This document shows, one piece after another, positions 17,108 to 25,271 of a stretch of 64,000 nt of DNA; the first letter of the stretch is position 1, and each line of letters begins with the position of its first letter. Source of the DNA: an uncultured Actinomycetes bacterium (GTDB lineage Bacteria; Actinomycetota; Acidimicrobiia; Acidimicrobiales; SZUA-35); the NCBI GenBank assembly GCA_902826025.1, contig CADEDH010000012.1:1-64000 (forward strand). Direction: 5' to 3'. A program made the translations under genes and the position numbers. The notes beneath the pieces are model-generated. The model saw nothing but the letters and a program-made list of their open reading frames with translations. It had not been told where the DNA came from and made no database searches.

Positions 17108-18058
17108 ATGGCGGTGATGAACATCGAGGTGTCGGTCGACTCGATGGCCGGGGCCCTCCTGGCCGACGGGTACCTGATCGTGGAGGGCCTGGCCCCCGAC
17201 CTCACGGCCCGGGCCCGGGCCGAGCTGCAGGCCGACATCGACGCCGCCCCGGTGGGTCACACCGAGTTCCTGGGGGCCCGCACCAAGCGCCTGGGCGGGC
17301 TGCTCCGCCGCTCACCGGCCGTACACGAGCTGGTGATCCACCCCGTGGTGCTGGCCCTGGCCGACCGCATCCTCCAGCCCCACTGCGCCCGCTACCAGCT
17401 CAACTTCTCCGGCATCATGCACCTCCTGCCCGGGGCCACCGCCCAAGAGCTGCACCGCGACGGCGACATCTACCCCCTCCGCCACCCGGCGCCGCCCACC
17501 CTGATGCCGGTCATGTGGGCGCTCACCGACTTCACCGCCGTCAACGGCGGCACGCTGGTCGTGCCCGGCTCCCACCGGTGGGAGGAGGGCCGGGCCCCTA
17601 CCGCCGGCGAGGTGGTGCCGGCCGAGATGCCGGCCGGCTCCGCCCTCCTCTACCTCAGCGGCACGATCCACGGCGGCGGGGCCAACGTCTCCGACGGCGA
17701 GCGGACCGGCCTCGCCCTCCAGTATTCGCTGGGCTGGCTGCGCCAGGAGGAGAACCAGTACCTGGCCAACCCGCCGGAGGTGGCCCGCCACTACCCCGAG
17801 CGGCTCCAGCGCCTCATCGGCTACGACTACGGGGGCCCGTACCTGGGGTTCGTGAACGGCGACAGCCCCCAGCGGCTGCTCCAACCGGAGCACGACGGGC
17901 CCCGCAACCGCACCAGCCCCGAGGTCGACGCCCTGGCCGCCCGCATGCAGCGTCACCGCTGGGGGAACATCGAGCCGGTACCCACCCCGGCCCGATCCGA
18001 CGGCGACGACGTCGTCCAGCTCAACACCGGGCCGCTGGGTCAGCACGACACCCGCTGA
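17108..18058 (+). CDS. Phytanoyl-CoA dioxygenase (PhyH) family Fe(II)/2-oxoglutarate enzyme
   Basis: This 316-residue oxygenase has the metal triad as His116-x-Asp118 (QELHRDGDIY) and His188 (SGTIHGGGANVS). An Arg in ERTGLALQYSLGW probably binds 2-oxoglutarate. Family members hydroxylate fatty-acyl chains or natural products. The N-terminal 17 residues precede the DGYLIVEGL strand usual in PhyH. The ATG lies 6 nt after TAACGT, so it may have its own leaderless transcript despite lying 14 bp behind the carboxylase. Co-localisation suggests branched-chain lipid catabolism, by inference. Confidence 0.88.
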   Translation: MAVMNIEVSVDSMAGALLADGYLIVEGLAPDLTARARAELQADIDAAPVGHTEFLGARTKRLGGLLRRSPAVHELVIHPVVLALADRILQPHCARYQLNFSGIMHLLPGATAQELHRDGDIYPLRHPAPPTLMPVMWALTDFTAVNGGTLVVPGSHRWEEGRAPTAGEVVPAEMPAGSALLYLSGTIHGGGANVSDGERTGLALQYSLGWLRQEENQYLANPPEVARHYPERLQRLIGYDYGGPYLGFVNGDSPQRLLQPEHDGPRNRTSPEVDALAARMQRHRWGNIEPVPTPARSDGDDVVQLNTGPLGQHDTR

Positions 18059-18084
18059 GCCGGCCCAGCCGGGCCTGGAGCCGG

Positions 18085-18816
18085 TCAACCCCAGCCGGGA
18101 GAGGCGGGGACGGCGCCCGCTGAGCAGGTGAGACCCTCGCCGGCGGAACGACCGGTGGCCCAGGCCAGGATGTCGGCAGCCGAGCCTTCGATCACGGGGC
18201 CGCCCTCGGCCCCCGCAGTCCAGCTCCGACCCAGGTCGGTGGCCCGGACGGTGACCGGCGCCAGGTCCGAGCCGCCGAACCGGCCGGGGAGCTGGTCGAG
18301 CATCGACGCCAGCATCGGCGCCGGCGAGTGGGTCCACGTGTAGCCGAGCCCGAGGTCGATGTGGTGGGCCTCGACCTCCCGCATCCGCAGGCCGGGAAGG
18401 GCCGCCGCCGGGAGCCGAGGCTCGGCCGACGCCGGGGCGAAGGGGCTGATCGACGCCGTCCACGCCTCGGCCGGCATGGCCTCCAACTCGGCGGCCAGGC
18501 GCTCGGCTGCCGCCCGCACGTCGAGCAGGATCATGTCGGCCGGGCGGGTGGCCCCGGCGTCGATGTCGGCGTTGCGCAGGGGCCGCCCCGGGTACATGCC
18601 GAACGGGGCGCCGGTGCGGGCCGACAGGGCCAGGGTGCGGACCCCGTCGGCGTTGCGGGCCAGGTGGGTGAGCACGTGGCCCCGGCTCCACCCCGGTAGC
18701 ACCGAGGGGGCGGCCACGGCGGCGGCGTCGAGACCCTCCACGCTGGCCAGCAGCCGGTCGGTGGCTTCCCGGAGCAGGTCGAGATCGGTGCGGGCGGGCT
18801 CGGGTGCAGTGCTCAT
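18085..18816 (-). CDS. Maleylpyruvate isomerase-like (mycothiol-dependent, DinB fold) protein
   Basis: This 243-residue protein has the N-terminal MDMPI/DinB helical bundle with the metal-site motif GWSRGHVLTHLARNADG and a later HHIDLGLGYT motif carrying further histidines. Family members use mycothiol as cofactor or are thiol-dependent transferases; many in Actinobacteria are uncharacterised. The start at 18816 lies 7 nt after TAGCGT on the minus strand without a ribosome site. It is convergent with the PhyH gene (26 bp) and divergent from the stress protein. Confidence 0.8.
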   Translation of the reverse strand: MSTAPEPARTDLDLLREATDRLLASVEGLDAAAVAAPSVLPGWSRGHVLTHLARNADGVRTLALSARTGAPFGMYPGRPLRNADIDAGATRPADMILLDVRAAAERLAAELEAMPAEAWTASISPFAPASAEPRLPAAALPGLRMREVEAHHIDLGLGYTWTHSPAPMLASMLDQLPGRFGGSDLAPVTVRATDLGRSWTAGAEGGPVIEGSAADILAWATGRSAGEGLTCSAGAVPASPGWG

Positions 18817-18944
18817 GGCGCACACGCTAGGCCGGCGGGCCGGTGGGCGCCGCCCGGGCCGGCATCCGCGCTCGGCGCGCACCGCCGGGGCGCCCAGTGA
18901 CCTTGGACCCTGGGACCGTCACCGGGCCTCGCTACCCTGTGCCC

Positions 18945-19601
18945 ATGTACCGCTCGATCGTCGTCGGCACCGACGGCTCGGCCGGCGCCCGTCTCGCCCT
19001 GTTGCGAGCGGCCGCCGTGGCCGCCGCCGGCCACCAGCGGGCCGCCGTCCACGTGGTGAGCGCCTTCCAGCCGCTCACCGATGCCCAGGTCGCCCAGCTC
19101 CGCCAGGCCCTGCCTGCCCCCTTCCAACACGAGGTCCAGCCCGACATGGGGCCCCGGGCCGCTCTGGCCGAGGCGTCGGAGCTGTTGGCCGCGGCCGACA
19201 TCGAGTTCTTGGCCTACGACCCGCCTGGCCAGCCGGCCGAGGCCATCCTGGCCGTGGCGGCGGAGGTGGGCGCCGATCTGGTGCTCGTGGGCTCCCACGG
19301 CTTGAGCCGCAGCGCCGGCAACGGGTCCGGGTACGGCGCCGAGTCCGGGCTGTCCGGCCCCCCGATGGGGCAGGTGACGGCCCGGCTGGTGCTCGACTCG
19401 CCGGTCGACATCCTCGTCGTCCGTAACTCGATACCGGCCGAACCCGAGGGCGATCAGGCCGATGCCGACCACGATCACGAGACGGTCACCAGCGCCTTCG
19501 GCCGCCTGAGCGAGGCGGCCGGCAAGTTCGAGGCCGGCCACCCCGATCTGGTGCGCACGGTGAGCGACGTCAGCTACTACCTCAGCGGCCTGGGGCTCTG
19601 A
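18945..19601 (+). CDS. Universal stress protein fused to a DUF4404-like helical tail
   Basis: This is a 218-residue protein. Residues 1-155 are a UspA domain: MYRSIVVGTDGSAGARLAL, then the ATP-loop-like GSHGLSRSAGNGSG and the closing SPVDILVVR strand. Residues about 175-218 (SAFGRLSEAAGKFEAGHPDL ending YYLSGLGL) match the short DUF4404 family, which is usually a separate small protein. The domain pairing is unusual. The ATG follows TACCCT by 6 nt and is probably leaderless. USPs bind ATP and act in stress adaptation; what this one does is unknown. Confidence 0.85.
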   Translation: MYRSIVVGTDGSAGARLALLRAAAVAAAGHQRAAVHVVSAFQPLTDAQVAQLRQALPAPFQHEVQPDMGPRAALAEASELLAAADIEFLAYDPPGQPAEAILAVAAEVGADLVLVGSHGLSRSAGNGSGYGAESGLSGPPMGQVTARLVLDSPVDILVVRNSIPAEPEGDQADADHDHETVTSAFGRLSEAAGKFEAGHPDLVRTVSDVSYYLSGLGL

Positions 19602-19623
19602 GGGGCCCACGGCCCGCCCGCTG

Positions 19624-20511
19624 ATGGCCGCCCCGCTCCACACCGATCTGGCCACCGTGCTGGCCTGGGCCGAAGCCCCGGCGGCGGCCGACATCGAGGC
19701 CCGGGTGGCGGCGGCCACTGCTGCCGTGGCCGTCTCGGCCGCCACCGCCGACGAGCTGGCCCGCCTCGTGTCGTGCGTCGACCTCACCACGCTGGAGGGT
19801 TCCGACACCCCGGCCCGGGTGACGGCCCTGGGCCAGCGGGCCGTGCACCCCGACCCGGACGACCCGGCGCTGGCCCCCGTGGCCGCGGTGTGCGTGTACC
19901 CCAGCCTGGTGCCGGCCGCAGCGGCCGCCGTGGCCGGCTCGGGGGTGGAGGTGGCCAGCGTGGCCGGCGCCTTCCCCAGCGGGCAGTCGCCCCTCCCAGT
20001 CCGCCTGGCCGACATCACCGCCGCGGTGGAGGCGGGGGCCGACGAGATCGACATCGTGCTCAACCGGGGCGCCTTCCTGGCCGGCGATCTGGCCACGGCC
20101 CACGCCGACGTGGTGGCGTCGGTGGCGGCCGCCGGTGGGCGCCCGGTGAAGGTGATCCTGGAGACGGGCGAGTTGGGCGGCCCCGATGCCGTGGCCCGGG
20201 CAGCGATGCTGGCCATGGCCGCCGGGGCCGACTTCGTGAAGACGAGCACGGGCAAGATCGCCGTGTCGGCCACCCCTGAGTCGGTGGTCACGATGGCGCT
20301 GGCCGTGGCCCGCTTCGGCGCCGAAACCGGCCGCACCGTGGGCTTGAAGGTGGCCGGCGGGCTGCGCACGGTCGACGATGCCCGCCTCTACGCCGCTCTG
20401 GTGGCCGACATCCTCGGGCCCGACGCCGTGCAACCGTCCCGGTTCCGCATCGGCGCCTCCCGCCTGCTCGACGCCCTGGTCGAAGCCCGTGCCGCCGCCC
20501 AGGATCTCTGA
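19624..20511 (+). CDS. deoC: Deoxyribose-phosphate aldolase
   Basis: This 295-residue class I aldolase cleaves 2-deoxyribose 5-phosphate to glyceraldehyde 3-phosphate and acetaldehyde in nucleoside catabolism. The Schiff-base Lys206 is in DFVKTSTGK, the partner Lys242 in GLKVAGG and the Asp143 in EIDIVLNRG, matching the three catalytic residues of E. coli DeoC. The N-terminus is about 40 residues longer than the E. coli enzyme. It begins 22 bp after the stress-protein gene, likely co-transcribed. Its stop codon falls inside a GATCTCTGAC sequence identical to a repeat arm at 20603. Confidence 0.93.
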   Translation: MAAPLHTDLATVLAWAEAPAAADIEARVAAATAAVAVSAATADELARLVSCVDLTTLEGSDTPARVTALGQRAVHPDPDDPALAPVAAVCVYPSLVPAAAAAVAGSGVEVASVAGAFPSGQSPLPVRLADITAAVEAGADEIDIVLNRGAFLAGDLATAHADVVASVAAAGGRPVKVILETGELGGPDAVARAAMLAMAAGADFVKTSTGKIAVSATPESVVTMALAVARFGAETGRTVGLKVAGGLRTVDDARLYAALVADILGPDAVQPSRFRIGASRLLDALVEARAAAQDL

Positions 20512-20541
20512 CCCCGGCCGCTGAGCCAGCCCCCCAGCCCG

Positions 20542-20588
20542 GAACTCTGACGCTGGAGGCCACAAAACGGCACCCCCCGTCAGAGTTC
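20542..20588. repeat. 47-nt palindromic repeat, copy 1 of the CTCTGAC type
   Basis: Perfect 10-bp terminal inverted repeat GAACTCTGAC (20542-20551) and GTCAGAGTTC (20579-20588) around a 27-nt centre. Its centre shares CTGGAGGCCA and CGGCACCCCCC with the copy at 20603. An unpaired left arm (GATCTCTGAC, 20503-20512) overlaps the deoC stop codon. Confidence 0.85.
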
Positions 20589-20602
20589 ACCAGCGCGCCG
20601 GG

Positions 20603-20649
20603 GATCTCTGACCCTGGAGGCCATAATCCGGCACCCCCCGTCAGAGTTC
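20603..20649. repeat. 47-nt palindromic repeat, copy 2 of the CTCTGAC type
   Basis: GATCTCTGAC (20603-20612) and GTCAGAGTTC (20640-20649), one mismatch between the arms, same 47-nt length and almost the same centre as the copy at 20542. The two form a tandem pair in the deoC-sigma factor gap. Confidence 0.85.
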
Positions 20650-20697
20650 GCTGAGATGGGAGGGAACCGATCGGGCCGGCCGTCTGTCGGAGGGGTT

Positions 20698-21180
20698 GTG
20701 AGGACAGCAACCCCGACGACCGGCTCGGAAACCCCTCCGGGGTTCGACGAGTTCTTCGCCGCCGCCTGGCCCTTCGCCTACCGGCTGGCGGTGCTCGTCA
20801 CCCACGACCGGGCGGCCGGGGAAGACGTGGCTCAGGAGGCCATGACCCGCCTCTACGCCGGCTGGGCCACCATCGAGCGACCCGAGGCATACCTGCGCGC
20901 CACGATCGTCAACACCGCCATCAACTGGCGGCGCCGCCAGGCCACCAGCCGGGACAAGCTGCCGCTGGTCAGCCGGCCCGAGGCGGTCGACCTGGCCGCC
21001 GAGGAGTTGTCGGACGCCCTGGCCGGCCTGCCCGAGCGGCAGCGGGCGGTGCTCGTGCTCCGCTACTGGGCCGGGCTCAGCGAAGCCGAGATCGCCGACA
21101 CACTCGGCTGCCGGCCCGGCACGGTCAAGTCCCTCGCCTCCCGCGCCCTGCACCGACTGTCGAAGGAGCTCCCCCGATGA
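20698..21180 (+). CDS. ECF RNA polymerase sigma factor, SigE-like
   Basis: This is about 160 residues from a GTG with GGAGGGG just upstream; an ATG at 20656 in the same frame is the alternative. Region 2 includes FDEFFAAAWPFAYRLAVLV and AGEDVAQEAMTRLYAGW. Region 4 includes LPERQRAVLVLRYWAGLSEA and a GCRPGTVKSLASRAL helix-turn-helix. This is the compact SigE-family pattern common in Actinobacteria. Its last codons overlap (ATGA) the next gene, which has one membrane helix and may encode its anti-sigma factor. Confidence 0.92.
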   Translation: MRTATPTTGSETPPGFDEFFAAAWPFAYRLAVLVTHDRAAGEDVAQEAMTRLYAGWATIERPEAYLRATIVNTAINWRRRQATSRDKLPLVSRPEAVDLAAEELSDALAGLPERQRAVLVLRYWAGLSEAEIADTLGCRPGTVKSLASRALHRLSKELPR

Positions 21181-22253
21181 CCATTTCCCTGGAAGACCGC
21201 CTCAGCGACGTGCTCGACCGCCAGGCCCGGGCCCTGGAGCCGCCGGCCTGGCACCCGGCCGACGGTCGGCGGCGGCCGCTGGTCACCACCGTGCCGGCCG
21301 TGACCGATCTGTCCGCCCGGCGATCGGCCCGTCTGGGGCGGGACCGGCGCCGGCTGTGGCTGGCCACGGCGGCCGCCGTCGCCCTGACCGGCGGGGCCGT
21401 GGCCGTGCTGGCCCCCCGCCCCGACCTCGGCACCGGTCCGCCGGCCGACGGCAACGGGCCAGGGCCAGCCGGGGCGGTGGCGCCGTTCGTGTTCGAGACG
21501 CCGCAGGTGCGCCTGGAGGCGGACGCCATCACGGTCGAGGCCGACGGCCGCACGTTCACTCCCGCCGTCGACGTCGACGTGAGCGGCGACCCCGGCGTTC
21601 CGGAGGAGTACACCACGCTGGAGCTGACGTGGCGGGAGCAGGGGGTGGAGATGCGGATCAACCTCTACTTCAGCTCCGACGGCAGCGACTGGTGGCTGAG
21701 CGAAGCCCGCGTCTACAACGGACGGGATCCGGGCGACTGGCAGGAGGAGCAGATGGGTCCCTTCCTGCAGACCCCACTGGGCCAGGCCTACGAGGGCGAC
21801 GTCGATCTCGGGCCGCTCCACCTGGGCGGCCTGCGGCTCGAAGCGTTCCCGGCCGACGAGCGGTGCCTCACCACCGACCAGAGCGGCACCGAGCCCGATC
21901 CCGAACGGATCCCGCAGCTGGTGGAGGCGGGAACGCTGCGGCTTGTCTCGACCGCGTCGAATATCGAGATCCCGGACGGGGCGTCGGGCTACGGCTACCG
22001 GGTTCTGCTCCTCGACCTGGAACGGTGCACCCAGCTCTCGGTCGACGGTACGGGAGTGTCGATCGAGGCCACGGTGGCCGACCCAGACATGCTCGCCAGC
22101 GATCCCGTGGTCAGCGGAGGCCACATCGACCTGTCGATAGATCGCGGGCCGGTGGCCGCCGGCACCACGTCGCTCCATGTGGTGGCCCGGCTCGACGCCA
22201 CCGGCCAGGAGATCGACGCCATCGACGTGCCGATCGTGATCGACGGCCCCTGA
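21177..22253 (+). CDS. Single-span membrane protein coupled to the sigma factor (candidate anti-sigma or sensor)
   Basis: This 358-residue protein has a 60-residue cytoplasmic part (LEDRLSDVLDRQARAL), one membrane helix (about 61-79, WLATAAAVALTGGAVAVLAP) and an external beta-rich domain of about 275 residues. The layout and the 4-bp overlap with the sigma gene fit an anti-sigma factor or a surface protein made under that sigma. No zinc-binding anti-sigma motif (HxxxCxxC) is present. The external domain is rich in Asp/Glu and Thr and matches no family I can name. Confidence 0.7.
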   Translation: MTISLEDRLSDVLDRQARALEPPAWHPADGRRRPLVTTVPAVTDLSARRSARLGRDRRRLWLATAAAVALTGGAVAVLAPRPDLGTGPPADGNGPGPAGAVAPFVFETPQVRLEADAITVEADGRTFTPAVDVDVSGDPGVPEEYTTLELTWREQGVEMRINLYFSSDGSDWWLSEARVYNGRDPGDWQEEQMGPFLQTPLGQAYEGDVDLGPLHLGGLRLEAFPADERCLTTDQSGTEPDPERIPQLVEAGTLRLVSTASNIEIPDGASGYGYRVLLLDLERCTQLSVDGTGVSIEATVADPDMLASDPVVSGGHIDLSIDRGPVAAGTTSLHVVARLDATGQEIDAIDVPIVIDGP

Positions 22254-22351
22254 CCCCGGTCAGGGCTCGGGGAGGCCCCGGGCGAGGCGGCCGGCTGGGC
22301 AACCGCCGCCAGATCGGGCGGCAGCGGTCCGATCCGTGACATCGTGCAGCG

Positions 22352-23659
22352 ATGACGCAGGCCGATACGACCGACTCGCCCGGCCCGGGGTCGCACCCCG
22401 GACCGGGTCCTGCCGATACCCCCACCCCCACCCGTGAGCGCTCCTGGCGCCACGACGGGGCCATCGCCGGCGCCGGGTTCGCAGTGGAGGCGGTCCTGTT
22501 CGGCGTGCTCTACACCTTCGGGGTGGTGCTCGACCCGATCCGCGACGACCTCGGGGCCAGTCGGTCGGTGGTGGCCCTCATGCCGGCCATCAGCGCCTTT
22601 CTGCTGTTCTTCGTCGGCCCCTTCACCGGCTGGTTGGCCGACCGGTTCGGCACCCACCGCACGGTGGCCGCCGGGGGCGTGATCCTGGCCGCCGGGCTGG
22701 CGCTGGCCAGCGTGGCCCCGTCGCTGTGGCTGGTGGTGCTGGCCTACGGGGTGCTGGGCGGCCTGGCCGCCAGCCTGGCCTACGTGCCGGTGGTGGCCCA
22801 TATCGCCGCCCTGCCCAGCCGCCGGGCCCCGGCCCTGGTCGGCATCGTGGTGGCCGGGGTGGGGATCGGCACGGCCGTCGCCTCCCCGCTCATGGAGTGG
22901 TCGGTGCGAACCAACGGCTGGCGGGCCACCTACCGGGGCTACGCCGTGCTGGCCCTGGTGGTGCTGGGACTGGGATCGTTGGTGTTCGGCCGCCAGCCCC
23001 GCCACGGCGGCCCGGTGGCGCGGTCGATGCTGGCCACCCTGCGGCCGGTGGCGGCCAGCGCCGGCTTCACCCGGCTGTACCTGGCCCTGCTGCTGGTGTG
23101 CCCGGCCATCTACGTGGGGCTCATCTTCCTACCCGGCTACATCACCGACGAGGGCCTGTCGGCTAGCCGGGCCGCCTTCGCCGCCTCGCTGCTGGGGATC
23201 TTCTCGGCCGCCGGCCGGGTGCTGCTGAGCGCCCTGGGGCGCCGGCTGGGCTCGGGCGTGCTGTTCCGTCTCAGCCTCGGGTTCCTGGCCGCCAGCCTCG
23301 GGCTGTGGCTGGTGGCCGGCGGCTCCTATCCGGCGCTGCTGGTCTACGCCGCCCTGGCCGGCACCGGCTACGGGGGCACGATCGGGCTCGCCCCCACCGT
23401 GGCCGCCCAGCGGTTCGGCCCCACCGGGCTCGGCTCGATCCTGGGTGGGCTCTACACCTCGTTGGGGGCGGCGGCGCTGCTCACCGGGCCGGCCGCCGGG
23501 GCCGTGATCGACCGCTGGGGCTACCGGCCGGCCTTCGTGGCCATCGGGCTGATGGCGGTGGTGGCCACGGTGCTCGTCCCGTCCGCCGCCCCGGCCGCCG
23601 CCCCGTCGGTCCCGGTGGCCCCCACCGCTGTCGGTACCGCCCGACCGACGACGCGGTAA
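22352..23659 (+). CDS. MFS transporter, monocarboxylate/oxalate-formate antiporter type (12 helices)
   Basis: This 435-residue protein begins with a 30-residue Pro/Thr-rich tail, then 12 helices. WLADRFGTHRTVAAGGVILA after helix 2 is motif A. The DPIRDDLGASRSVVALMPAI stretch between helices 1 and 2 is typical of the MCT/OFA group. It probably carries small organic acids across the plasma membrane. The gene starts 98 bp after the sigma-linked gene and runs convergently into the next MFS gene with a 19-bp gap. Confidence 0.85.
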   Translation: MTQADTTDSPGPGSHPGPGPADTPTPTRERSWRHDGAIAGAGFAVEAVLFGVLYTFGVVLDPIRDDLGASRSVVALMPAISAFLLFFVGPFTGWLADRFGTHRTVAAGGVILAAGLALASVAPSLWLVVLAYGVLGGLAASLAYVPVVAHIAALPSRRAPALVGIVVAGVGIGTAVASPLMEWSVRTNGWRATYRGYAVLALVVLGLGSLVFGRQPRHGGPVARSMLATLRPVAASAGFTRLYLALLLVCPAIYVGLIFLPGYITDEGLSASRAAFAASLLGIFSAAGRVLLSALGRRLGSGVLFRLSLGFLAASLGLWLVAGGSYPALLVYAALAGTGYGGTIGLAPTVAAQRFGPTGLGSILGGLYTSLGAAALLTGPAAGAVIDRWGYRPAFVAIGLMAVVATVLVPSAAPAAAPSVPVAPTAVGTARPTTR

Positions 23660-23678
23660 CCGCGCCGTTGGTCGGCTA

Positions 23679-25115
23679 TCAATCGGTCATGGTCGAAGAC
23701 ACGCTGGCCGTCGTCGGCACCAGGAGCCACACCACCGCCGCCATCACCAGCATCGACAGCACGTAGAACAGCCACAGTGGCTCGAACGCACCAGCCGCCC
23801 CGGCCCCGGTGGCCTCCCCCACCAGGGCCACGGCCACGGCGATGCCGAGGGCGGCGGCCACGTTGCGCACCGTGTTGAAGCTGGCGTTGGCCTGGCCCCA
23901 GTAGTTGGGGTGGATGTGCTTCAGCAGGGCCCCGTTGAGCTGGGGCGACACCATGGCCCAGCCAGTGCCCATGCAGGCGATCGAGGGGAACAGGGCCACC
24001 CAGTAGTTGGCGTCGGGGCCGATGGCGTACCACTCCCAGGCGAACCCGGCCACCAGCAGGGCCGAGCCGATGCGCAGCAGCCAGGTGTAGCCGTAGCGGT
24101 CCGACAGCCGGCCGGCCACGGTGGTGGTGACGCCGGAGAAGATCGGCCCGGGGGTGAGGGCGACACCGATCGTGAACTTGTCCCAACCCCACACCCGGCC
24201 CATGTACAGCGGCCACATCAGCCACGACGACATACCGGCCACGTGGATCAAGAAGTTGGCCAGGTTGGCCGTCCACACCGGCTTCTCGGTGAACAGCGTG
24301 AGGTTGAGCAGGGGCGACGGATGATGGTGTGACTGCCAGACGAACAGTGGGAACAGCACCCCCGCCCCCGCCAGCGAGGCCAGCACGGCGGGGCTGGTCC
24401 ACCCCCAGGCCGGTCCCTGCGACACGGCGAACACCAGCAGGGTGATGGCCGCCGTCCCCGACAGCACACCCACCAGGTCGAGGCGGCCGGGCTCGGTGTC
24501 GGACTTCGACTCCCGCAGCAGGCGCCAGCCGGCGGCCAGGGCGATGGTGGCGATGGGGGCCGTGAGGAAGTACAGCCACCGCCAGGAGGCGAATTCGAGC
24601 ATGGCGGCGGCCACGCTGGGAGCGAAGGCGGAGGCGATGGGTGAGGTGGCGGCCCACACCCCCACCGCCGTGCCGTGCCGCTCCCGGGGGAACTCGGGCA
24701 GGATCATGGCCAGCGACGCCGGCAGCACGAAGGCCCCGGCGATGGCCTGCAGCACCCGGGCCCCGATCAGGATTCCGAGGGTCGGAGCGGCGGCCGACAG
24801 CAGGGCCGACAGGATGAAACCGATCATGCCCAGCCGGAAGATGCGGCGCCGGCCGCTGCGGTCGGCCAGCCGCCCGCCCACCAGCATGAACCCGGCCAGA
24901 CCGATGAAGTAGCCCGACGAGGTCCAGGCCACCACGCTCTGGCCGGCTCCGGGGAACGAGCGGGTGAGATCGTCGAAGGCGATGTTGGTGGCGGTGGAGT
25001 TGAACGACACCAGAACCGAGCCGGCCGAGCTGACGGCCAGCGCCTTCCAGGCCCGGGCCGGTATCACCGGCACCACCGGCGTCCGGGCGGCGTCGTCGTC
25101 GATGGGCCGGGTCAT
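23679..25115 (-). CDS. MFS exporter, DHA2-like family
   Basis: This is 478 residues from ATG 25115. The first helix includes SVLVSFNSTATNIAFDDL, motif A is GGRLADRSGRRRIFRLGMIG and 14 helices are predicted. In-frame starts at 25190 and 25235 would add a 25- or 40-residue hydrophilic leader; 25115 leaves a normal 22-residue N-terminus. The replacement of the usual [10 protein letters not shown] by NSTATNIAF marks it as a divergent branch of DHA2. It follows the serine-hydrolase gene on the same strand at 156 bp. Confidence 0.83.
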   Translation of the reverse strand: MTRPIDDDAARTPVVPVIPARAWKALAVSSAGSVLVSFNSTATNIAFDDLTRSFPGAGQSVVAWTSSGYFIGLAGFMLVGGRLADRSGRRRIFRLGMIGFILSALLSAAAPTLGILIGARVLQAIAGAFVLPASLAMILPEFPRERHGTAVGVWAATSPIASAFAPSVAAAMLEFASWRWLYFLTAPIATIALAAGWRLLRESKSDTEPGRLDLVGVLSGTAAITLLVFAVSQGPAWGWTSPAVLASLAGAGVLFPLFVWQSHHHPSPLLNLTLFTEKPVWTANLANFLIHVAGMSSWLMWPLYMGRVWGWDKFTIGVALTPGPIFSGVTTTVAGRLSDRYGYTWLLRIGSALLVAGFAWEWYAIGPDANYWVALFPSIACMGTGWAMVSPQLNGALLKHIHPNYWGQANASFNTVRNVAAALGIAVAVALVGEATGAGAAGAFEPLWLFYVLSMLVMAAVVWLLVPTTASVSSTMTD

Positions 25116-25271
25116 GGCCCCGGCCCCGCCGACGCCGGGAGACCCTGCCACCCTCGCCATGCGGCTGGCGGCCATCGCTCCTCGCAGCATGTCGGTCACC
25201 GCCCCAGCCTGACCGGGTGGGGGTCGCCGGCACAAGACGACCCGCCCGGCCCAGGGCCAAACGTGACCAGG

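Noticed and set aside
20542-20649. Short CRISPR array or intrinsic terminators
   Set aside because: Only two copies, no unique spacer pattern of repeat-spacer form and no T-run; palindromic element fits better.
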